From Lentzea sp033794685 (GTDB taxonomy: Bacteria; Actinomycetota; Actinomycetes; Mycobacteriales; Pseudonocardiaceae): 64,000 nucleotides of DNA. Both the position numbers and the translations under genes were made by a program. The notes under the pieces are model-generated. The model did no database searches. It was not told the DNA's origin and saw only the letters and a program-made list of their open reading frames with translations. The DNA lies in the NCBI GenBank assembly GCA_033794685.1, contig JARAYZ010000004.1; one strand, 5' to 3'. Shown one piece after another: positions 57,637-64,000 of this stretch (positions within the stretch are counted from its first letter, which is position 1; each line of letters begins with the position of its first letter).

Positions 57637-60092
57637 GGTTCCACGACGTCGTCGGCCTGGCGGGCGTCACGCGTGCCCTGCTGGAAGGCGGACATGCCGT
57701 CGCGGGTGCGTTCCGCCCGTTCCTCGGGGTTGAACTCCGCGAGTTCGGGCATCGGCCGGAGTTCGTCGTTGGCCAGCTGGGGTACGAGGTGCTGCTGCCG
57801 CCTCCGGCGCGGTAGCTCCGGCCGTCCGTTCTGACGCGTCGTCGCCTCACCTTCCGCCGGGTCGGCGGTCGGCCACGCGCCGCCCTGGCGGTCGTCCCGG
57901 GGCAGTTCGAGCTGCCCGCTGTTGCTGTCCAGATCCCTTTCCGGGTCCGGGCTCCGGCCGTTTCCCACTGCCCTCCCGGCCCAGAACTCGTCCAGCTGGA
58001 AGGTCTCGGTGGGCCTCTCGGGCGGCAGGGAGTCGTGCGTCAGTTCGCCCTGCATCGGCACGGCGGCCCCCAGTGCCTCCGGGGAGCGCGAGGCCTGCTG
58101 CAGCGTCTGCTGGCGGAACGTCGGCTTCGGCATCTGCACGGCGTCCGCGGGGTCGGCCGCGCCCGCCTCGCCGACGATCAGCTCGGACGGGATCAGGACC
58201 AGCGCGATGGTGCCGCCGGACGGGCAGTCGCGCAGCTCGACGTGGACGTGGCGGCGTGCGGCCAGCCGGGCGACGACGAACAGGCCCAGGCGGGACTCGC
58301 CGCGCAGCCGCATCGCCTCGAAGTCGGGCGGTGCCTCCAGCATCTTGTTGTGCTGCTCGCGGTCCTCCGGCTTGATGCCGAGGCCGTGGTCCTCGATCTC
58401 GATGACGAGGCCCTGCGGCACCTCGCTGCTGTGGATCTCGACCTGCGAGCGCGGCGAGGAGAACGAGGTCGCGTTGTCGACGAGCTCGGCGATCAGGTGG
58501 ATCGTGTCGGCGACGGCGGCGCCGACCAGCGCGACCTCGGGCACCGGGTGCACCTTCACGCGGGCGTACTGCTCGGTCTCCGCGACGGCGGCGCGCACGA
58601 CGTCGAGCATGCGCACGGGCTTGCGCCACTGCCGGCCCGGCTGCTCACCGGTGAGGATGATCAGGTTCTCGGCGTTGCGGCGCGCGCGGGTGGCGAGGTG
58701 GTCGAGCTGGAAGAACGCGTCGAGGTGGTCGGGGTTCTCCTCCTCGCGCTCCAGCTTGTCGAGGATCTTGAGCTGGCGGTGCACCAGACCCTGGTTGCGG
58801 CGCGCGATGTCGAGGAAGACCCGGTTCACGCCTTCACGGGTCTGCGACTCCTTCACGGCCGCAGCGACGGCGGTGTACTGCGCGGCGTTGAACGCGTCGG
58901 CCACCTGGCCGATCTCGTCGTTGCCGTAGTCGAGCGCGGGGACCTCGGCGGCGACGTCGACGTGCTTGCCCTCGCGCAGCCGTTCCACGATGCTCGGCAG
59001 CCGCTCGTGGGCGAGCTTGAGCGAGTCGCTCTTCAGGCTGATCAGGCGGACGATCAACGCCTTGTTGACGAGGCGGTTCGACACGCGCACCGCGACGAAG
59101 ATGCCGGCGATGACCGCGATCAGGGCGATCAGGCTGCCGATGAGGACGGTGGTGAACTTCTCCTTGCCGTTCGCCATGGCGGTGTTCACGGCGCCGGTGG
59201 ACTGCTCCTGCACCAGCGTGGTGAGCTCGGCCGACACCGCGCGGCTGGTGTTCTCCCAGTCGGTCAGCGAGACCTGCTGCCCGATGGGCCGTTCCGCGTT
59301 CTGCAGCAGGCGGTTCTCGAGGCCGACCAGCTGCTGGTACGGCGCGCTGCCGGTGAGCTGCTTGTAGTGGTCGCGCACGTTCTGCAGGGCGGTGGGCTCG
59401 ATGACGTTGAGCGTGAAGTGGTACGCGCCGACGAGCTGGACGAACTCGCGGTGCTCCTCGGGCGTGAACCGGCCGGCCGCGATGGCGCCGGCGGCGATCG
59501 AGCTCGACCGCGAGGCCGCGTCGGAGGCCTGGAAGTACTGCACCGCGCCGATCGCGCCCTGGACGGTCTCGGCGTCCGGCACGACGCGGGCCTGCGTGCC
59601 GAAGAGCGATCCACCGGCGTCGAGCACGCTGTTGTAGTAGCGGTAGACCTCGTCCTTGGACGAGTTGCCCGCCTCCAGGCGCTCACGCTGGTCGGGCAGC
59701 TGGTCCAGCAGCCCGTTGAGCTTGTTGATGCCGTCGACGATCTCCTGCGGCGCCTGGGAGGCGAGCTCCGCGAACGCCGTCTTCATCTTCTCGACGTCCT
59801 TGTCGGTGTCCTGCTGCTGCTTGAGCAACGCCGACGCGTTCGCACCGGGACGGCTCAGGTTCGTCATGCTGAGCTCGCGTTCCTTCTGCAGCGACGCGAA
59901 GGACTGGACGGCGGGGATCGAAGCGTCCCGCACACCGGAGGCGACCAGCTGGAGGTAGAGACCCTCGAACACCGTGTAGGACGAGAACAGCGCCCACATG
60001 GCCAGAAGGACGACGCTGGGAACCACCACGACACCAGTGAGCCGAGAACGAATTGTCTTGTAATTCGTCTCAGGCACGTTCTTCAGCTTCAC
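57633..60092 (-). CDS. cvnA: conservon sensor kinase-like protein CvnA
   Basis: An 819-residue membrane sensor from GTG 60092, with GGAG five bases upstream. One helix at about 18-40, an outside nitrate/nitrite-sensor (NIT-type) domain of about 270 residues, a second helix near 320-342 (TTVLIGSLIALIAVIAGIF), a HAMP-like linker, a helical DHLATRARRNAENLI segment, and an ATPase domain with ELVDNATSFSSP and IEDHGLGI. The tail of about 200 residues is Pro/Arg/Gln-rich and disordered. CvnA proteins lack a normal phosphorylated histidine. I prefer this start to GTG 60137 because of the ribosome site. Confidence 0.9.
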   Translation of the reverse strand: MKLKNVPETNYKTIRSRLTGVVVVPSVVLLAMWALFSSYTVFEGLYLQLVASGVRDASIPAVQSFASLQKERELSMTNLSRPGANASALLKQQQDTDKDVEKMKTAFAELASQAPQEIVDGINKLNGLLDQLPDQRERLEAGNSSKDEVYRYYNSVLDAGGSLFGTQARVVPDAETVQGAIGAVQYFQASDAASRSSSIAAGAIAAGRFTPEEHREFVQLVGAYHFTLNVIEPTALQNVRDHYKQLTGSAPYQQLVGLENRLLQNAERPIGQQVSLTDWENTSRAVSAELTTLVQEQSTGAVNTAMANGKEKFTTVLIGSLIALIAVIAGIFVAVRVSNRLVNKALIVRLISLKSDSLKLAHERLPSIVERLREGKHVDVAAEVPALDYGNDEIGQVADAFNAAQYTAVAAAVKESQTREGVNRVFLDIARRNQGLVHRQLKILDKLEREEENPDHLDAFFQLDHLATRARRNAENLIILTGEQPGRQWRKPVRMLDVVRAAVAETEQYARVKVHPVPEVALVGAAVADTIHLIAELVDNATSFSSPRSQVEIHSSEVPQGLVIEIEDHGLGIKPEDREQHNKMLEAPPDFEAMRLRGESRLGLFVVARLAARRHVHVELRDCPSGGTIALVLIPSELIVGEAGAADPADAVQMPKPTFRQQTLQQASRSPEALGAAVPMQGELTHDSLPPERPTETFQLDEFWAGRAVGNGRSPDPERDLDSNSGQLELPRDDRQGGAWPTADPAEGEATTRQNGRPELPRRRRQQHLVPQLANDELRPMPELAEFNPEERAERTRDGMSAFQQGTRDARQADDVVEP

Positions 60093-60773
60093 AACGCTCC
60101 ACGACCACCCGAATTGGCGACGGAAAGATAACACCACATGATCAACATGACCAACAGCGATGATCTTGAGGGGGTGAGAGCAGAGTACTCAGTCGGATGC
60201 GCAACGCAACACCCCCGAACCTCGGTTCGGTGTCCCTCGTTGTCATGGATGAACACGCTCTCGCAGGCCAGGGCGGGTCAGACTGACCGAGCGGGCGAAA
60301 GGATGCCTAGCTGGGCTTATGGCAACAGAACTGTGGAAACGCAGTGGCTATTCAGCGTGAACTTGACACGGGCGCACGGCGTCTCCTAAGCGGGCGCGGA
60401 GCGCAACCAATCGTCGCTATCCGTTACCGACACTTATTCCGATATTCGCATGACGATCAAGGCGCCCCGCCCTCGTCATCAAGAACACGTCAATTCCGCT
60501 GGTCATCGCCGCGGCGAGCGCGGATCCGGCCCCGACCACCGCGCGAAACGCCCAGGGGCCCGCACCCCGGCCACCGCGTCGGCGGACACCGGCACGGCGA
60601 GCGCCTCCATAGTGGCCTCCGCCACACTTGGCCGTAAGACGCCGGTTCAGTCAACCCGGTTGAATCCATCAGTACGCAAAGCATCTACACGTTCTTGTCT
60701 GTTTTCTGTCCGCGCGCGCCCTCTCCCGTTCCGTTCCGCGATTCCCCGTTTCGTTCTGCCCGCGCGAGGAAAG
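60093..60773. other. intergenic region upstream of the conservon
   Basis: No gene is convincing in these 681 bases. An 83-codon plus-strand frame (60138-60389) has no ribosome site and atypical codon use. The region must hold the cvnA promoter, but I could not place -10/-35 boxes. It is somewhat AT-richer near 60.4-60.7 kb, with pyrimidine-rich stretches (CTCTCCCGTTCCGTTCC). No terminator hairpin is obvious after the 60774 gene. Confidence 0.45.
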
Positions 60774-61772
60774 TCAGTGGTACGACCGCTGGCCGCGTTC
60801 CGCCCGCGCCTGTTCGATGCGTGCTTCCAGATCCGCGAACCACTGCCGGCCTTCCGTGCCGCAACTGTCCCGGATCTCGTGCTTGAGCTCGTAGGTGTTG
60901 GCGTTGAGCGTGCGGACCTGTTCCAGACCGTGGTCGACCTGTGTCCGCAACTCGCCCCGCGACCTCTCCAGGTGCGCCGCGGCGGCCCGCATCTCAGCTC
61001 GGGCCTGTCTGCTCACCATCAGCTGACGCGGTGCGACCCGTGCCCGGCGGGCCAGGAACGACATGGTGTGCAGGGAGGCCTGCGTGGACTCGTAGTTGAG
61101 GTGCGCGGTGTCGGCGCACTGGTAGGACTCGCGGTGGAACAGGCGCAGGGCGTGGAACTTCACCTCGCCGTCGGCCGTGTTCCTCGCCCGCAGCTTCACG
61201 AGCCGTGCCCGCACCCGCTCGGCCTGGCGGCGCACCTTGGCGTTCTCGGCCCGGACGCGCTCGAGCGCGCGGTCCGCCTCCGCCGCCGCGGCGCGGACCT
61301 CCTCGACCGTGACCCGGCGGGCGCGGCGGTCCCAGAGCCTCATCGCGACCAGGACGAGCACCGCGGCCGTCGCCGCGCTGCCGAAGAGCGAGGTGCCGTC
61401 GTCGACGACGTGCTCGCCGGGCAGCGACGGCTTCTTGCCCAGGAACACGTAGGTGTTCACGGCGGCCAGCAGCACCAGGCCGCGCAGGAGCAGGCCGGAC
61501 CAGCGCTTCAGCGGTGGCGAACCGCGCAGCCGGCCGTTGCGGTGCAACGCGAACCTGGTCAGCAACATCGCCAACGGCACGGCCGCCAGCGAGCCCCAGA
61601 GCCACTCGTGCAGGTGGACCGCGTGGCCGGGGACGCCGTCGAGGACGATGCGCGTCGCGACCGCCGGTGCCGCCAGGACGATCGCCGCCGGCATGGCGAG
61701 GAACAGGGCGAAGAACGCGATCGCGCAGCCGCCGCCACCACCGCCGCGCTGGTTGCGGCTCACCGGCGCCAC
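60774..61772 (-). CDS. four-TM/coiled-coil membrane protein (paralogue A)
   Basis: A 332-residue protein of no family I know. Four hydrophobic segments lie at about 15-38, 60-76, 88-107 and 128-145, then RLWDRRARR and a long helical coiled-coil region. It shares clear blocks with its neighbour at 61816: HRNGRLR, RLWDR, YQCAD and LKHEIRDSCG with a conserved Cys and Trp (RQWFADLEARI). This suggests a duplicated gene. The protein may be a membrane scaffold or sensor with a cytoplasmic signalling arm; nothing more can be read from the sequence. Confidence 0.72.
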   Translation of the reverse strand: MAPVSRNQRGGGGGGCAIAFFALFLAMPAAIVLAAPAVATRIVLDGVPGHAVHLHEWLWGSLAAVPLAMLLTRFALHRNGRLRGSPPLKRWSGLLLRGLVLLAAVNTYVFLGKKPSLPGEHVVDDGTSLFGSAATAAVLVLVAMRLWDRRARRVTVEEVRAAAAEADRALERVRAENAKVRRQAERVRARLVKLRARNTADGEVKFHALRLFHRESYQCADTAHLNYESTQASLHTMSFLARRARVAPRQLMVSRQARAEMRAAAAHLERSRGELRTQVDHGLEQVRTLNANTYELKHEIRDSCGTEGRQWFADLEARIEQARAERGQRSYH

Positions 61773-61815
61773 CCGTCCGACGACGTCACAGCACTCTCCT
61801 TGATGCGAGGGGGTT

Positions 61816-62835
61816 TCAGTGCAGCGGACTCTCGCCGCGTGCCGCCCGTGCCTTGTCGATGCGCGCTTCCAGCTCGGCGTACCACTGCTGTCCCTGCGGG
61901 CCGCAGGTGTCCCGGATCTCGTACTTGAGGTCGGCGGTGCCGATGTTGAGGCCGCGGACCGCGTTGAACCCCTGGTCGACGTCCACCTTCAGCACGTCCC
62001 GCTGCCCTTCCAGGTGCGTGGCGAGTGCCTGCATCTCGGCCTGGACGCCTTCGCGCTTCAACCACGACGACGCCTTCCGCGTTCTGCGGGCCAGGTACTC
62101 CACCCGGTGCAGGGACGTCTGCGCGGACTCGTACCTGCCGTACTCGAGATCGGCGCACTGGTAGGACTCGCGGTGGTCTCCGCACAAGACCGGGAACTCG
62201 AGCCCCGATCCCCTGGGCGCGTGCGCGAGACCGCGCGGCCCGGCCTCCCGCATCATCCGCAGGCGCGTGCGCACGTGCTCCGTCTGCTGCGCCACCCGCT
62301 GGTTCGCGGCCCTGACCTCGGCTATGACGGTGTCGGCCTCCTGGACCGCCCGGCGCAGGTTGCCCCGCGTCGGCAGCCGCCAGGAGTGCCTGTCCCACAA
62401 CCTCATCACGATCAGCACGACGATCGCGGTCAGCCCCGACTTCCAGAGGGCGGGCCAGACGTAGTCGGTGATCACCTCGGACGGACGGCCAAGCGGCGCG
62501 GAGAGTGCGAGCGCCTGGTAGGCGACGAGGTTCACGGCGCAGAGCAGCACCACGGCCCGCAGCAGGATCCCGAACCAGCGCCGCGGCCAGGTCGAGTCGC
62601 GGCGCAGCCTTCCGTCGCGGTGCAGCACGCACCGGACCAGCACCATGGCCAGCGGCACGGAAATGGCCGTGCCCCAGAGGTTGTCGGTCAGCCGGTGCGC
62701 CTGGTCCGGCCGGTCGCCGAACACGATGTGCGCCACGGCCGCGGCCGACAGCAGGTACCGGACCAGGAGCCACAGGACGACCGGGACGATCAGCAGGAGG
62801 CCGCACCCGAGTGCGGACCTGTCGTTCTTCGCCAC
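61816..62835 (-). CDS. four-TM/coiled-coil membrane protein (paralogue B)
   Basis: A 339-residue paralogue of the gene just downstream. It has the same layout of four hydrophobic segments followed by a long helical region. Shared blocks are HRDGRLR, RLWDRHS, DHRESYQCADLEYGRYESAQ, and LKYEIRDTCGPQGQQWYAELEARIDKARAARGE. The conserved cysteines in YQCAD and DTCG are candidates for a metal site or a disulfide. The gap to the next gene is 43 bases, so both are probably co-transcribed with the small upstream gene. Confidence 0.72.
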   Translation of the reverse strand: MAKNDRSALGCGLLLIVPVVLWLLVRYLLSAAAVAHIVFGDRPDQAHRLTDNLWGTAISVPLAMVLVRCVLHRDGRLRRDSTWPRRWFGILLRAVVLLCAVNLVAYQALALSAPLGRPSEVITDYVWPALWKSGLTAIVVLIVMRLWDRHSWRLPTRGNLRRAVQEADTVIAEVRAANQRVAQQTEHVRTRLRMMREAGPRGLAHAPRGSGLEFPVLCGDHRESYQCADLEYGRYESAQTSLHRVEYLARRTRKASSWLKREGVQAEMQALATHLEGQRDVLKVDVDQGFNAVRGLNIGTADLKYEIRDTCGPQGQQWYAELEARIDKARAARGESPLH

Positions 62836-62847
62836 GACCCGGTGCCC

Positions 62848-63354
62848 CTACCTCCGCCGGCCCTTGCCGCGCCGCCGCTCGACTCCCGCCGCAGCCGCGA
62901 CGTCCCGCGCACCCCCGCCGTTGAGGACCCTGTCGACGACCGCCGTGACGTCGTCGCCGAGGTCCTTGTGCTGCTGGACGAGCAGGGTGGTGAGGCGCTC
63001 GGTGAGGTCGATGTACATCTGGCGTTCTTCCAGCGGCAGTCCCGGTTTCACCGCCTTGCGCTGCATCTCGAGCAGGCACTCGCGCATCGCCACGGCGTTC
63101 TTCTCCACGCCGCCGAGGTGCTTGCGCGCGTGACGCAACGTGCTGGAGGACTCCTGGCGCCGCTGGCCGAGCAGCGCCAGGACGATCTCCTTGCGTTCCG
63201 AGGACTCCGACTCGACCCGCCGCATCTCGGTGTTGAGCGCGTGCGACTCGGCGATGTACCGCCCGAGGGGTCCGAGCGGACTCAACGTCTTGGCGACACG
63301 GGACACCGTCTCGGTGAACCGGACGTTGTCGCCCTGGACCGTCACCAAACTCAT
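62848..63354 (-). CDS. small helical protein of unknown function
   Basis: A 168-residue soluble protein, nearly all helix-forming, rich in Glu, Arg and Gln with a very basic tail (VERRRGKGRRR). It has heptad-like spacing in the stretch from about 45 to 120, suggesting coiled coil. I do not recognise it. It is 12 bases upstream of paralogue B, so it likely works with the two membrane proteins, perhaps as a partner that binds their coiled-coil arms. The basic tail could bind nucleic acid or membrane lipid. Confidence 0.65.
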   Translation of the reverse strand: MSLVTVQGDNVRFTETVSRVAKTLSPLGPLGRYIAESHALNTEMRRVESESSERKEIVLALLGQRRQESSSTLRHARKHLGGVEKNAVAMRECLLEMQRKAVKPGLPLEERQMYIDLTERLTTLLVQQHKDLGDDVTAVVDRVLNGGGARDVAAAAGVERRRGKGRRR

Positions 63355-63411
63355 GGCCCGTTCATCCGCGAGGCGGGGCAGGACGTTACAGCCCGAACGA
63401 GTTTCCCCCGG

Positions 63412-64000
63412 TCAGGGCGTGAGGATCGCCCTGCCCCGCACCCGCCCGCCGTCGAGGTCGTCGATGGCGTCCTGGAACCGGTCCAGTGGGTACTTCTGGG
63501 TGTGCAGCCTGACCTTGCCCTGTGCCGCCAGCACCATCAGCTCGCACAGGTCGGTGTAGGAGCCGACGAGGTTGCCGATCAGGTTGATCTCGGTGGAGAT
63601 GATGTCGATCGTGGGCACGTCGATGTTCTCGCCATAGCCGACGACGTGGTAGTCGCCCGCCCTGCGCAGCATCGCCACGCCGTCCTTCGTCGCGCCGCCC
63701 TCACCGACGAAGTCGATCACCGTTTCGGCGCCGTACCCACCGGTGAGGTCCAGCACCGCCGCGACGTGCGAGCCGTCCGCGACGACGCCGTGGTCGGCGC
63801 CGATGGTCTCGACGAGCTTCACCGCGTCCGGGTTGCGGTCCACGACGACGATCTCGGCCGCGGTCAGCGCCTTGAGCACCTGCACGCCGATGTGGCCGAG
63901 GCCGCCCGCGCCGATCACCACGCACCGGTCCCCCGGCCGCAGCCTGCGCGCCGCCTTGGCCGCCGCGTGGTACGCCGTGAGGCCCGCGTCGGCGAGCGCG
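63412..64000 (-). CDS. zinc-type alcohol dehydrogenase, partial
   Basis: The C-terminal 195 codons of a medium-chain dehydrogenase; the start lies beyond the window edge. The visible part begins ALADAGLTAYHAA, the loop at the start of the cofactor domain, then VVIGAGGLGHIGVQVL with the NAD(P)-binding glycine motif (GAGGLGH) and VVVDRN, where the Asp favours NAD. Ending RGRAILTP is typical of the family. It is a complete 3' end with no frameshift. Neither substrate nor neighbours suggest a role. Confidence 0.88.
   Translation of the reverse strand, partial: ALADAGLTAYHAAAKAARRLRPGDRCVVIGAGGLGHIGVQVLKALTAAEIVVVDRNPDAVKLVETIGADHGVVADGSHVAAVLDLTGGYGAETVIDFVGEGGATKDGVAMLRRAGDYHVVGYGENIDVPTIDIISTEINLIGNLVGSYTDLCELMVLAAQGKVRLHTQKYPLDRFQDAIDDLDGGRVRGRAILTP

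Noticed and set aside
60138..60389. 83-codon plus-strand frame upstream of the conservon
   Set aside because: No ribosome site, weak GC bias at third positions and no recognisable sequence.

Overview
This is a GC-rich window, strongly G/C at third codon positions, full of GTG/TTG starts and 4-base stop/start overlaps, with many secondary-metabolism, conservon and exopolysaccharide genes. That points to a filamentous actinomycete. The mix (SARP regulators, cvn conservon, NRPS/PKS, indole prenyltransferase) would suit the Pseudonocardiaceae (Lentzea/Saccharothrix/Actinosynnema-like), but the genus is an inference. I saw no rRNA, tRNA or CRISPR.

Region 1 (1-5.5 kb) holds a 3Fe-4S ferredoxin, a cupin, a receptor-type Ser/Thr kinase, a secreted tannase/feruloyl esterase, a four-EF-hand protein and a methionine aminopeptidase. 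Region 2 (5.5-34.2 kb, almost all minus strand) is a hybrid NRPS/PKS cluster, apparently one operon read from 27.9 down to 5.5 kb. In order it encodes a type II thioesterase, NRPS C-A-PCP, NRPS C-A-PCP, PKS KS-AT-ACP, an NRPS with no adenylation domain (C-X-PCP-C-X-PCP-PCP-E), an MFS exporter, an MbtH protein, an ACP, a degenerate FkbH homologue, a KSIII, an intact FkbH, a second ACP and a VOC protein. The X domains resemble the N-terminal region of FkbH proteins and sit where A domains would normally be. FkbH/ACP/KSIII suggests a glycerate-derived C3 unit joined to a peptidyl-polyketide chain. Two SARP/BTAD regulators of opposite architecture lie directly upstream; one has two TTA codons.

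Region 3 (34.4-36.1 kb) is a compact SdpA/SdpB operon. It is preceded by a 49-residue signal-peptide-bearing peptide ending in a Cys-x4-Cys tail, a candidate SDP-like (cannibalism-type) toxin system. It has its own promoter, a perfect 5'-leader hairpin and a TTA codon in sdpB.

Region 4 (36.0-53.2 kb) is an exopolysaccharide locus: UDP-GlcNAc 2-epimerase-like protein, EamA-like membrane protein, NodB deacetylase, O-antigen ligase/polymerase, four glycosyltransferases of GT4/GT2 type, a GT-C enzyme, a chain-length protein, a flippase, a polyprenyl-phosphate sugar transferase and a glycoside-hydrolase-like secreted protein. A final operon of GT2, FAD oxidoreductase and secreted lysyl oxidase-like protein closes it.

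Region 5 (53.2-56.2 kb) is a two-gene prenylindole locus: DMATS-type prenyltransferase plus tryptophanase. The prenyltransferase has two early TTA codons, and a 166-bp palindromic MITE-like element lies between the genes. Region 6 (56.2-64 kb) is a cvnABCD conservon, two paralogous four-TM/coiled-coil membrane proteins, a small helical protein and the 3' part of a zinc-type alcohol dehydrogenase gene that runs off the window.
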